This document shows positions 44,330 to 53,857 of a DNA stretch of 53,918 nucleotides, in pieces. Every line of letters starts with the position of its first letter. Position 1 is the first letter of the stretch. Origin of the DNA: a virus; IMG/VR virus record IMGVR_UViG_3300047554_000854, positions 1 to 53,918 of that record, one strand, 5' to 3'. The notes under the pieces were generated by a model. That model saw only the letters and a program-made list of their open reading frames with translations. It was not told the origin of the DNA and did not search any database. The translations under genes and the position numbers were made by a program.

Positions 44330-45088
44330 ATGTCTAAGTATCTCTCCGACGTCCTGAAGGCCAGTCCCGCGACTGTAGCCCAGACGTTAGCTGCACCTGC
44401 GGTAGAGGAAGAGCCAATCACTGCTAGCGGTGGTGCTGGAGCTCCTGCTGAAGTTCTAGTTGAAGGCGCTGTCAAGAAGCCTTCTAAGGGAGAGAAACTG
44501 AAAGCCCCTACTGGCAAAGACGCTCGCAAGGTTGCTTTCTCAAAGGCAGTCCAGAATGTTCTAGCCAACAAGGTCAAGGAATGCAACGTTGACGCTTTCG
44601 ATGGCCGTGAGGCTACCTACGAAATGCTCAGTGCTGTTTACCGCCGTGGAGCTGGTTCTTACTCTGCATCGGACAACGGAGCCATGAGCCGCCACGAATG
44701 GGCTATGACCCGCGTCAACGCATTTGTATCTTTGCTGCAGGGCGTAGACGGACTAAACCCAAGCTACACCGCAGACTTTGACCTACTTCCTGTAAACCAC
44801 CCTCACTCGGAGATGGTTCTCACTGCTGGAGCTGGTGAGTACAACTACGAAGACGAGTTGACTGTTCACCTTTACGACAGTGAAGAAGACTACGAGTCAC
44901 AGGAACACGCAATCTTCAGCCTGGCTGAATTCTCTGGCCTTGGCTACGAGACAATCCCCGCAATCCGAGCAGCATGGATGCGTGGAATCAAAAACAATGA
45001 AAACCCATACGAGCGTGCGGCAGTTCTTGCTTCGGCTCTCTACGACAGCCCAGACGCTGACCTGCTCCCTAAGAAAGGCATTCTCTAA
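44330..45088 (+). CDS. Head-module protein with YRRGAGSYS motif
   Basis: 252 residues. The N-terminal 80 are Ala/Pro/Lys-rich and probably disordered. The conserved-looking core is EMLSAVYRRGAGSYS followed by SRHEWAMTRVNAFVSLLQG and DFDLLP. That motif (RRGAG-x-Y, W-A-x-x-R-V-N-x-F) recurs in actinophage and actinobacterial proteins of unknown function. It may be a virion or scaffold-related protein. AGAAGGTAAC precedes ATG 44330. Confidence 0.6.
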   Translation: MSKYLSDVLKASPATVAQTLAAPAVEEEPITASGGAGAPAEVLVEGAVKKPSKGEKLKAPTGKDARKVAFSKAVQNVLANKVKECNVDAFDGREATYEMLSAVYRRGAGSYSASDNGAMSRHEWAMTRVNAFVSLLQGVDGLNPSYTADFDLLPVNHPHSEMVLTAGAGEYNYEDELTVHLYDSEEDYESQEHAIFSLAEFSGLGYETIPAIRAAWMRGIKNNENPYERAAVLASALYDSPDADLLPKKGIL

Positions 45089-45090
45089 AA

Positions 45091-46215
45091 ATGAGCACTA
45101 CTCCTGAAATCATTGAAACCGACGAGGTAGTCAGCGTTGACCCTGACACCTTTACCCAGGCGGAACTGAACTCGCTAATCGCTTCGGCTAACGCATCGGT
45201 GCTTCACCCTACCCGTAAGGTAAAGCGCGAGTTTGTTGACGAAGTAGTTCAGCGTACCTACATCGAGACCGAGGGTCTGTCGTTGCAGTCTCGCAACTTT
45301 GCAATTCGCAAGGCTGTGCAGAACTACATTGACCTACAGACCAAGGGTATCGTTGCCAGCGCATCGGTGAACCACTTCGACGTTCTACCTCCAGCCAACC
45401 CGTACTCGACCTCTGACACAGTCTGGTCTGAAGAGAAGGTCCGCGAGGCACGTGCTCAGTGGATTGCTGCCGAGCCTGGTATTGCTCCAGAGCACCGCTC
45501 GATTGTTGCTTCTGCCTACGCTCAGGTTCCTGGCAGCCTCGAGGCTATGCACGCAGAGGTTCGTGTTATGGCTCTCACTGCTACTGGTGCTGTTCCTGTA
45601 AAGGTCACCGAGTACAGCCAGGCAATCACAGCCAGCGGTTCTTATGACCGAGTCCCTAGCCTAGAAGAGCAGCTAGATGCATACAACCAAGCACGCTACG
45701 ACCTAATCGAAGTTGTAGACAGCCAGGTTGCCCTCACTGCTGGTGGACAGCACCTCTACGACTACCGTGGAGACCTTTCTCACCGTATTGAGCGTGGCGA
45801 CAGCCGCGAGTCCATTCTTGCTTACCTAGGACGCAGCCCACGCTTCCAGGAGAGCTTGTCGACCATGAACCTCGACCTAAGCAACGCTGACCCATACACC
45901 CAGTTCGGTCAGGAGCAGTTCCGCTTGTTCTACAACATGCTAGAGAACCTGCCTAACTCGCCAGTCCCTGTTGACTACGTAAAGCGAGCAGTAGATGCTG
46001 TTAAGTCTTACGACGTTGATGGTTCGGCTACCGATGCAATTGTTGCAGGCGCAGGCTCGGAGTTTGTTCTGAGCAAGCTTGAGAAGTCTTCTGCATGGAA
46101 AGCTGCACTGGCCGAATCTAGTGATGAGTTCATTGCTCACTACGCTGCGATTACTGACTTGGATTCGCTGCCTGTAGGGTTCCACTCGTTCGAAGATGTG
46201 CTTCCAGCCAAATAA
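45091..46215 (+). CDS. Hypothetical head-module protein
   Basis: 374 residues, acidic, mainly helical, with no recognised domain. It starts two bases after the previous stop. Internal segments such as VREARAQWIAAEPGIAPEHR suggest a structured helical body. Given its position it is likely a virion or assembly protein; capsid protease, scaffold and internal protein remain possible. Confidence 0.5.
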   Translation: MSTTPEIIETDEVVSVDPDTFTQAELNSLIASANASVLHPTRKVKREFVDEVVQRTYIETEGLSLQSRNFAIRKAVQNYIDLQTKGIVASASVNHFDVLPPANPYSTSDTVWSEEKVREARAQWIAAEPGIAPEHRSIVASAYAQVPGSLEAMHAEVRVMALTATGAVPVKVTEYSQAITASGSYDRVPSLEEQLDAYNQARYDLIEVVDSQVALTAGGQHLYDYRGDLSHRIERGDSRESILAYLGRSPRFQESLSTMNLDLSNADPYTQFGQEQFRLFYNMLENLPNSPVPVDYVKRAVDAVKSYDVDGSATDAIVAGAGSEFVLSKLEKSSAWKAALAESSDEFIAHYAAITDLDSLPVGFHSFEDVLPAK

Positions 46216-46298
46216 CCTTCTTCAAAGTTCTATACACTTTTAGTAGGTAACTTTTTTGGGATACATTTCCCTCGACGACCTTAACTGAAGGAATCTTA
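46216..46298. other. Short gap before the giant gene
   Basis: 83 bases with a possible promoter (TTCTATACACTTTTAG near 46228-46243) and a CTGAAGGAATC ribosome site. Confidence 0.35.
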
Positions 46299-49200
46299 AT
46301 GTCTGACTACATGGACAATCTCTACGAGAACTTGAACGAGGAAAGCCTCGCAGCCATCACTGCCTCCCTTGGATATAACGATGGAGCTAACAAGGGCTTC
46401 TGGCGTAAGCAGCCTCGCAAGAAGTGGGGTAAGGGCAAGGGTCAGTGGATTGAGATGGGTGCGAGACTTCGTGCTCTCTTCAAGATTGAGGGACAGCTAA
46501 AGAGCATCACTGGTCGTTCTGGTGGTTCTGACGGTACTCCTGACGGCGTTCGTTTCCTTCCAGACGCAGGTCAGCCAGGTGTTGACAGCAACAAGATTTA
46601 TGGCGTAAAGACCGAGCACGTCGAAGAGATTCAGGCTACTCTTCCAGAGAACTACGTTGAGGCTCAGGGCGTTGACGTTGACCGTCAGCAGACTGGTACT
46701 GGCAGCGTTGTTTCTACTGCTAACATCCCAGACATCGAAGACATGGAGACTGCTGACGTAACTCCTGACGACATCCGCATGATTGACGAGGGTGTCAACT
46801 CTGTAGAGGGTCAGGAAGCAGAAAACTACAAGAACACTGACGAAGGTAAGCAAGTTGCTAGCCTTGACCAGGAAGCCGCAGAGGGCGTCCTTGAGACCCC
46901 AACCGAGATTCAGAACCTCCTAGACCAGGGCGGTCAGGAGATGTTTAGGGACGAGCCATCTTCGGCCGTACCGACTCCAGAAGACCTTGGTGACATTGCT
47001 GCGCCTAAGAAGTACAAGGGTCTAAAGGAAATTGCTCCTGGCGTTTTTGAGTATAAAGATGGCTCTGACCGCTACCGTATGCGCCAGGGCAAGGATGGCA
47101 GATGGAGAATTGACTCCGAAGCTAGCAACTCTGACTATGACTTCGATAGTGCTGCCGATAGAAGAGGCGCTAAAGACTCGTGGTACAAGTTGGACGGCTC
47201 GTTTGACAGCGTAGACGACGTTATGGAAAACTTCTTTGCCGTTGAGCCTATCGCCCCTAGAGGCGCTAAGAAAGCTCCAGAGGATGTTATTCCTCTTAGC
47301 GATGCTACGGACAAAGAAAAAGCCGTAACCGAACAAATTTCAAAAGCTGCTAGCGACATCGCTGCTCTCCAGATGAATGCCTCGACACGTAACGATGCTC
47401 CAGAGGCAATGAGAAAAGCTGTTGAAGGTCTAGACCTTACCGACGTTAGACCAGGATATCTAGAAAGCCTCAAGACTGTAAACGAGTCACTAGGTGAACT
47501 AGATACTCGCGTTAGCCAAAGCACTAAGTTTGAAAGAGAAAACGAAGCTAAAATTGCTGAAGCTGCTCTAGCAAAACTACAAGGTCCTGCCCAGGGTGGC
47601 GACCTAACCAGCCCTAAGACTCTCAAAGACTTCGCTGGCTTTGACGCTGTAGACCGTACTGTAGCTGACGTTGTACTCAACAGCCCATCACACTATTGGG
47701 GCGACAACGCTGACATAGAAAACTACAGCAAAGCAGAGTTTGACGCTACTGAAGCAGTCCTTAAGAAGTTCTCTGAGCTAGAAGATTCTGACCTTCCTGA
47801 CTCTGAGATGGTTCCAGAGTTTAGGGACTTTGTTCAGAACTTGGACGGTCTAGAGGGGGGCCTTCGTAGCGATATCCTATCTTCGCTTGACTACTACGAC
47901 AAAGAAAACAAGAAGAAGATTGCAGCCCTAGAACAAGCTGACGACCTAGTCCAGCGTGCCATGGATGGCGAGCCTATCAACATTGACGACGCTCTAAGAA
48001 GCCGCCCTCTAGGCGCAGATGTCGATGACGAAGACGAGTTCGACTACGACAAGGAAGAGCCTTCTGAAGAAGACCTAGCTCGACTTGAAAGTGTAGAGCC
48101 TGACTTTGATATGGACGCTGACTGGAACGACCAGCGTCGTACCGTCGATGTTGTAACACCTTACGACGTATCTCCTGGAGACTACATCCTCACCAAGGAT
48201 GGTCGAGTAGGTCTTGTTCGCGACATTGAAGAGAAAAATGATGGCGACTTCCGAGTAACTTACGTCGAGTCTGAAGATGGCGGAGAGCAGTCCTTCAACC
48301 AGCCATGGGACGGCAACATGAAGCTTGTCACCCTTGGTGTTGGTCCAGAGCCTAAGAAGGTAGACACACCTGCTCCTGCCCCAGCTAAGACTCCTGACGT
48401 AACTCCAGATGTAACTCCTGACGATGACGAAGAAGAGGTACTGGACACCCCCGCTCCAGACACCGCCAGAAGTGACTATGCCCCAGAGGACATCGAGCCT
48501 GGCGACGAGTTCTACACCAAAGACGGTTCTAAGATGCTTGGAACTGTTGTTTGGATTAGAAAGAGCTCGACTCAGCGTGGCCAGTGGGAGATGAAGATTG
48601 CTGACCCAGAGACTGGTCGCCCTATGAGCGGTACATGGCCGTTCACGCAGGGAGAGACTCTCATCAACAAGCCAAACGGTGAGAAGCAGCCTGAGCCAGA
48701 AGTAACTCCAGAACCAGAGGCAGTCGCAACACCTGAACCAGAAGTTACTCCAGAGCCAGAGGTAGTTAACCCTGAGCCAGAGCCAATTCCTCTAGTTGTT
48801 GCTGAGCCAGAGGCTCCAGCTGTAGCTATTCCTGATGCTGGTCCAGCTGTAGTACCTGCTACTAAGCGTACTAAGCCTAAGGTCGACAAGACCGAGCGCA
48901 GACTACCTGAGCCAGTCAAACCTACCGAGATGGAGACTGATGATGGTCAGTCTGAAATTTACTTTCCTCCTGGCGGCGGAGGCCTGGGCGGTCCTGATGA
49001 CCCAGAGGGTCCGAACGGTATCCGTAACGCCAAGGTAGACGTTCTTCGTGATGTAAATGGAAACGTCATTTACGAAGCCGACGAAGATGGTAACCCAATC
49101 TACGTAAACGGTAAGAAGATTCCTATGCTTGACCCTGAAGCGGTCAAGGCTCTTATTAAGAAGTTCTTCCCTAACGCAAAGATTACCCCAGATGGCTTGG

Positions 49201-50573
49201 GTATTAACATCTGGCGTCAGTCGATTGACGGCAACACCTTCGAGATGGGTATTAAGCGCACTGACGCTGGTAACCACGTTGTTGTAGTTGCAGTCACAGA
49301 CGACGCTACTGGTGAGCGTAAAGAGTACATCAGCATTGGTGACCGTAAGTCATGGCAGTCGGTATGGAACTTCCGTAAGGACGGTGGAGGTAACAGCCCA
49401 TTCGCTATTCACCGACTAATTACTGGCACAGCTAAGAGTGCTAAGTTCGGTCGTGACGACTACTCTAAGAAGCCAACCGCTCTAGAGCGTTTCCAATACT
49501 ACCGTCGTCAGAAGAGCATCACCCCTGGTGTACCTCGCTTTGCTACGGCTCAGGAATTCTTCAACGGTATCGTGAATGGTCGCGAAGAGAAGCTAAACTT
49601 CTCGCTACCTATGAACCCTAAGACTGGTATGCGTTACACAATGGATGAGTGGATGGACCCATCCAACCTCCAGGCACGTCTCGACAGCCCTACTTGGATG
49701 ACAGTTAGAGCTGCTCAAGTTGGCTCTTTGAAGAGTGCTATGGATAAGGGTCTTGCTACTGGAGACTACACCGATGCATACTTCTTGATGCTACAGATGA
49801 AGGGTCGTCTACCTCAGGACTTGAACTCGCTTGCTAATCTTCGCAACATGTTCACTGACTACTTTAAGGAGAACTTCCCTAAGGCTAGCCAGCAGAAGAT
49901 TTCTGGTGTTGTTACCTCTGTATCGAACCTCATTACTAGCGGTTTGAAGAGCCCTTCGAAGCTTGAGACCCCATACATCAGTGCTGACGGTCACACCGAA
50001 ATCAAACCTGGTATGTGGATTAAGTACAAGAACATCATGGGTAAGTGGTCTGTCGGTAAAGTTGTGGACCGCCGTCCAAGCGACGACATTGCTCGACCTA
50101 AGCAGACTCCTGATGGTGCATCGTTCCAGCACCACGACCAAGTTGTCGTTGAGTTTGCCAACGGTGAGAAAATCGACCAGATTACTTCTGAGCACCTATA
50201 CCCTCTGAAGAAGACTGACCCAGAGTACAACAACCCTACCAAGTATGAAGGTAAGCCAGAAAAGAGCGAGCGTATCGCTGAGCGTGAGGCCATTATGGGT
50301 CTTCTCTCGGAGATGTACGATGGCGATGGTGACAACGAAGGCGATGAGGATGGCGATGGCCCTACTCCGCCAGCTGGCCCATCTAAGGTCGATGACCTAG
50401 CCCCTGGTGATGGTTTCTACTCTAAGTCTGGTGACCTACTAGGCGAGGTTGTAAAGATTCAGCCAATCAACTCTGGTGGTAAGGCTGGATTTGCTATCGC
50501 CTACGTAACTCCTGAAGGTGAGACCAAGGTTGTTAAGGTTGCAGCTGGAGAACTCCGCGGCCCAAAAGCGTAG
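46299..50573 (+). CDS. Giant polyvalent protein, zero-frame part
   Basis: 1424 residues before a TAG at 50571-50573. A basic N-terminal segment (FWRKQPRKKWGKGKGQWIEM, about 34-53) is followed by acidic low-complexity sequence. Four short beta-barrel-like repeats each begin with x-PGD or PGM: SPGDYILTKDGR (about 623), EPGDEFYTKDGS (about 732), KPGMWIKYKN (about 1234) and APGDGFYSKSGD (about 1367). A PEPEV repeat linker lies at about 797-833. The middle (about 900-1220) is unrecognised. Near the stop the sequence contains a canonical -1 slippery heptamer, and the next frame continues as conserved coding sequence. Probably an injected or head-associated multi-domain protein. Confidence 0.75.
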   Translation: MSDYMDNLYENLNEESLAAITASLGYNDGANKGFWRKQPRKKWGKGKGQWIEMGARLRALFKIEGQLKSITGRSGGSDGTPDGVRFLPDAGQPGVDSNKIYGVKTEHVEEIQATLPENYVEAQGVDVDRQQTGTGSVVSTANIPDIEDMETADVTPDDIRMIDEGVNSVEGQEAENYKNTDEGKQVASLDQEAAEGVLETPTEIQNLLDQGGQEMFRDEPSSAVPTPEDLGDIAAPKKYKGLKEIAPGVFEYKDGSDRYRMRQGKDGRWRIDSEASNSDYDFDSAADRRGAKDSWYKLDGSFDSVDDVMENFFAVEPIAPRGAKKAPEDVIPLSDATDKEKAVTEQISKAASDIAALQMNASTRNDAPEAMRKAVEGLDLTDVRPGYLESLKTVNESLGELDTRVSQSTKFERENEAKIAEAALAKLQGPAQGGDLTSPKTLKDFAGFDAVDRTVADVVLNSPSHYWGDNADIENYSKAEFDATEAVLKKFSELEDSDLPDSEMVPEFRDFVQNLDGLEGGLRSDILSSLDYYDKENKKKIAALEQADDLVQRAMDGEPINIDDALRSRPLGADVDDEDEFDYDKEEPSEEDLARLESVEPDFDMDADWNDQRRTVDVVTPYDVSPGDYILTKDGRVGLVRDIEEKNDGDFRVTYVESEDGGEQSFNQPWDGNMKLVTLGVGPEPKKVDTPAPAPAKTPDVTPDVTPDDDEEEVLDTPAPDTARSDYAPEDIEPGDEFYTKDGSKMLGTVVWIRKSSTQRGQWEMKIADPETGRPMSGTWPFTQGETLINKPNGEKQPEPEVTPEPEAVATPEPEVTPEPEVVNPEPEPIPLVVAEPEAPAVAIPDAGPAVVPATKRTKPKVDKTERRLPEPVKPTEMETDDGQSEIYFPPGGGGLGGPDDPEGPNGIRNAKVDVLRDVNGNVIYEADEDGNPIYVNGKKIPMLDPEAVKALIKKFFPNAKITPDGLGINIWRQSIDGNTFEMGIKRTDAGNHVVVVAVTDDATGERKEYISIGDRKSWQSVWNFRKDGGGNSPFAIHRLITGTAKSAKFGRDDYSKKPTALERFQYYRRQKSITPGVPRFATAQEFFNGIVNGREEKLNFSLPMNPKTGMRYTMDEWMDPSNLQARLDSPTWMTVRAAQVGSLKSAMDKGLATGDYTDAYFLMLQMKGRLPQDLNSLANLRNMFTDYFKENFPKASQQKISGVVTSVSNLITSGLKSPSKLETPYISADGHTEIKPGMWIKYKNIMGKWSVGKVVDRRPSDDIARPKQTPDGASFQHHDQVVVEFANGEKIDQITSEHLYPLKKTDPEYNNPTKYEGKPEKSERIAEREAIMGLLSEMYDGDGDNEGDEDGDGPTPPAGPSKVDDLAPGDGFYSKSGDLLGEVVKIQPINSGGKAGFAIAYVTPEGETKVVKVAAGELRGPKA

Positions 50574-50606
50574 AGGCTTCTGACTCTACGCCTCGGGCTG
50601 CCGAGG
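50561..50606 (+). promoter_or_regulatory. Programmed -1 frameshift site
   Basis: Slippery heptamer C-CCA-AAA (50561-50567), in phase with the zero frame. It is followed at once by GCGTAGAG (50568-50575) pairing with CTCTACGC (50584-50591), and by CCTCGG-GCTG-CCGAGG (50591-50606). The zero-frame TAG lies inside the first stem. The two hairpins share one base and could stack. The spacer to stem 1 is zero rather than the usual 5-9 nt, so stem 2 or a rearranged fold may be the actual stimulator. Confidence 0.8.
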
Positions 50607-53600
50607 CAACCCCAGAAGCCCCGCGTAAGACTGGACTCTTCAATGAATACTCTTCCGACCGTCTAAATCAGGCTACCGCTGAGAGCACCCCTCTCACGGA
50701 GCTGGGGTTTGACCCAGAAGAAGAGATTACCGTCTATCGTGGCGTACCCGAAGGCGCTGAAGGAATTAATCCTGGCGATTGGGTAACTGACAACAAGCAG
50801 TTGGCTCAGGACTACGCTGGCACTGGCAAGGTTGTCTCGATGAAAGTCAAGGCAAAAGACCTACTAGCTGATAAGTCATCTGGAGAAGGTGCTTACACCG
50901 AAGAGATGGTCTATCGTCCAGCTAAAGCTCTAGACAGCCTAGGCATCGACTTCCAGTCAGCAACTATGGATGCTAGCGGTACTCGCTTGCCTACTCCTGG
51001 AGCCTTCACTGGCCGCTTCCAGAAAATTATGGAAGGTGCTAAGAACTGGAAAGACGTTGCTAAGCGTCTAAAAGGTGAGACAGTAACCTACTTTGACTTC
51101 GAAACAACTGGTATCCCAGACTACGACGGTCAGAACATTACCAACGACCCAGTGCAGCTTGGCGCAGTTCAGGTTAAAGATGGAAAGATTGTAAAGCGTT
51201 TCAACGTCTACATCAATCCAGAAAGCAAACTATCTGATTGGTCAGCTAATAACCTCAAGCGTGACGTTGTAGATGAGAATGGCGACAGAGTTCTTGATGA
51301 GAACGGACGTCCAGAGTCTACGCTAGTCACTCCAGAGTGGTTGGCTCAGCAGACCAGCCAGGAACAGGCTCTGAAGGACTTCATTGAGTTCATCGGACCT
51401 AACGCTTTGCTTGGTGGTCAGAATGTCCCATTCGATGTTGAGATTCTAAAGCGCATGGCTGACAAGTTCGGCATTGACCTAGACATCGCTGGAACCATCG
51501 ACTCGAAGGACCTTGCTTCACTTCTTCCTAAGTATGACCCAGAGAAGGGAATCGACGGACCTAAGGCTCCAGACCGCAAGACTGGTGAGATTAGAGCAAC
51601 CTCTAGCCTCGGTCCAGTTGCAAACTTCCTAGGCTTTGAGCCAGCTAACTGGCACTCAGCTGATGGTGACGCGGAAGACTCCTACAACTTGGTCTCGAAG
51701 ATTATCGACCGTGCTGGTAAGGAAGGCAACGAGGACCTAAGCCTCCTCGACTTCCCTGCAATGGCAGAGCGTTACAAGCAGCGTATGGACGAGTTCAAGG
51801 CTGTTGTTTCCCCTGACAGCCCAATCACCGAGGCTCAGCAGCGTGCTCTACAGAACTTTGCTGACTCCGAATCTTTGAACGTCTCTGACAAAGCTAAGGA
51901 GGCTCTTGCTAACGCATCAACCCGTGGTGAAGCGGCAAAGGCATTAGCAGATATCCACGCTGAAGATGAAGCAGATAGAGCTAGGTCAAATCGACCTCTA
52001 GGTGCTAACCCAGAGAATGGAACCCCTGAGTCATTTGAGCCAGATTTCGATGACGAAGAGTCTGACCCTGACTTTGATGATGTAGACCTTTCTGACTTCC
52101 TAGCCGAGATTAACGAGACCCCTATCCCGCAGCCAGCACCTAAGCCAGTTGCAAAACCTGCAGCTGTTGCTGGTTCAGTCAGAGAAAAGGCCTCAGAGTT
52201 TTCAGCTAGACGCCGTCTAGGTATGAAGCGCAATGAGATTCCTAAGCTGGCTATTGATGTAGAGAATTTGACAGAACTTAGAATCCCTGGTGCTAAACCA
52301 CGTGTAAGGGCTTATGCCCCAACCAGCGAGGCAATAGAGGTTAAAGATGAGATGGTGGCTCTAGGTAGAGAGCTAGTAGACCAGTCTCTAGCCGAGGTAA
52401 CAGCCGAGCTAAAGTCAGAAGGAATTATTGACGAATCTTTCGAGACTGTAGACGAGGCAGTTCAAGCATTTAGTGCCATGAACCTAGAGGCAAACCAAGA
52501 GCTTACAGATACTCAGCGGTTGATGGTTCCGACCATTAGAACCCTGAGAATGGATGCTTTTGATGAACTTACCGCCGAGCAGCGCAAAGAGATTGCCAAC
52601 GAGCTAAACTCAAAGCTTGGTCTTGAAATGACAGAAGCTCAGGTTTTGGATTTTATGGAATCTGGCGACCCAATAGAAATAAAAGACAAGAGCGAATACA
52701 ACAGCATTTGGGATACAGAGAAGCTTTCCGAGGAGCAGCTGGAGGCCAACAAGCTCATCAACGTTAAGCGTAGAGCTGTCAGAGAAAAAATTGAAGACTT
52801 GATTAATGAGAAAGTCTTTAAAACTCCTGTTGGCGATTACAAACTAACCGACAATGAGTGGGGGATTGTCAGGGAACTGCATCTAAAAGAGTTAGCTGGC
52901 ATTGTAGCTCTACAAAAGAGCGATGAAAAGCTTGCTCAGATTCAGAAATTAGCTGACTCCATGAATGAACTAGGGAAAACTAGAAGAAAATTTGACCCTG
53001 ACACCTTAACCAAAGAGATAAACAAACGCCTTCGCGATAAGGCAATGAAGACGCTTAAGGATAATGGATTTAAGTTTGACTCGGTACCACTAAGCGCGTG
53101 GGATGGAGTATTAATCTCTTCTGGCAGTGGACGTAAACCTATTAGCGAGCGAAGCGCTCTAGGTAAGATGTTGCTTGAAGCTTTCCAGTATGTCCCGCAG
53201 AATGTGCTCCTTGCGTCTATTGACATGTTGAAGCTAAATAAACGTAAGCTGACCATTAGGCAGACTAAACCACATGTTCGCGCTCATTTCATGGAACGTG
53301 ACCTCCTAATTAGAGGCGGAACTGCTGACTTTTTGCTACATGAGTTCTGGCACTTTGTCCAATCTGGTAATAAAAATATTCGTGCCCTCGAACACGCATG
53401 GCTTTATGGGAGAATGGCAGATAAAGACGGACAGCTTCCTGGTCTTATTGCAACTGGAGCTTCGAGCGCCGAGCAAGCTTTTGCTGTTAACGGATTGAAC
53501 GAAACATACATTTCTAAGCAGTACGAGGATTTCCGCAGCGGATGGGCCTTTTTCCACCCAAAGAACTCTGCCACCGAGGTAACTACTACATTGATGCAGG

Positions 53601-53857
53601 ACTTGTTTACTGATGTTGGAAGATACTCAAAGCCAAAGGGAAGAACGGCAAAGACAGGTAATGGCCCTAGTACTAAGGTCTATGAGGACCCTTACTACGA
53701 TGAGGCAACTGGCATCTGGTATGCTGACAGTACCAAACAAACAGTAATCCAGCCTAGACTTGTCTATGGTCGCGATGCCTCTCAGGGCATAGACTATGAC
53801 TTCAAAGCTTTTGGATTCGGTCTGCTTATGGCACTACACGACTGGGATGCAAAATGA
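50567..53857 (+). CDS. Giant polyvalent protein, -1 frame part: ART, DEDDh exonuclease, HExxH
   Basis: 1096 residues in the -1 frame, giving a roughly 2519-residue fusion with the 46299 ORF. The frame is open from 50537, but has no ATG, GTG or TTG before 50801, which falls inside a domain; so frameshifting is the best explanation. Fused numbering: an ADP-ribosyltransferase-like domain with VYRG (R1481), INPGDWVTD and GAYTEEMVYRP. Next a DEDDh 3'-5' exonuclease with FDFETTG (D1600, E1602), GGQNVPFDVEIL and WHSADGDAEDSYNL. Then acidic and helical linkers, and a zinc-protease-like HEFWH (2348-2352). This matches polyvalent proteins of phages. The stop overlaps the next gene (ATGA). Confidence 0.75.
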   Translation, partial: SVEASDSTPRAAEATPEAPRKTGLFNEYSSDRLNQATAESTPLTELGFDPEEEITVYRGVPEGAEGINPGDWVTDNKQLAQDYAGTGKVVSMKVKAKDLLADKSSGEGAYTEEMVYRPAKALDSLGIDFQSATMDASGTRLPTPGAFTGRFQKIMEGAKNWKDVAKRLKGETVTYFDFETTGIPDYDGQNITNDPVQLGAVQVKDGKIVKRFNVYINPESKLSDWSANNLKRDVVDENGDRVLDENGRPESTLVTPEWLAQQTSQEQALKDFIEFIGPNALLGGQNVPFDVEILKRMADKFGIDLDIAGTIDSKDLASLLPKYDPEKGIDGPKAPDRKTGEIRATSSLGPVANFLGFEPANWHSADGDAEDSYNLVSKIIDRAGKEGNEDLSLLDFPAMAERYKQRMDEFKAVVSPDSPITEAQQRALQNFADSESLNVSDKAKEALANASTRGEAAKALADIHAEDEADRARSNRPLGANPENGTPESFEPDFDDEESDPDFDDVDLSDFLAEINETPIPQPAPKPVAKPAAVAGSVREKASEFSARRRLGMKRNEIPKLAIDVENLTELRIPGAKPRVRAYAPTSEAIEVKDEMVALGRELVDQSLAEVTAELKSEGIIDESFETVDEAVQAFSAMNLEANQELTDTQRLMVPTIRTLRMDAFDELTAEQRKEIANELNSKLGLEMTEAQVLDFMESGDPIEIKDKSEYNSIWDTEKLSEEQLEANKLINVKRRAVREKIEDLINEKVFKTPVGDYKLTDNEWGIVRELHLKELAGIVALQKSDEKLAQIQKLADSMNELGKTRRKFDPDTLTKEINKRLRDKAMKTLKDNGFKFDSVPLSAWDGVLISSGSGRKPISERSALGKMLLEAFQYVPQNVLLASIDMLKLNKRKLTIRQTKPHVRAHFMERDLLIRGGTADFLLHEFWHFVQSGNKNIRALEHAWLYGRMADKDGQLPGLIATGASSAEQAFAVNGLNETYISKQYEDFRSGWAFFHPKNSATEVTTTLMQDLFTDVGRYSKPKGRTAKTGNGPSTKVYEDPYYDEATGIWYADSTKQTVIQPRLVYGRDASQGIDYDFKAFGFGLLMALHDWDAK

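Noticed and set aside
47135-47680. A 181-codon minus-strand ORF inside the giant gene
   Set aside because: Serine/arginine-rich composition typical of an antisense shadow, with no start signals; the + strand frame is continuous here.
50801-53857. A separate gene starting at TTG 50801
   Set aside because: The start would cut the ART-like domain in two and has no ribosome site; the frame is open and conserved-looking upstream, with a slippery site at the junction.
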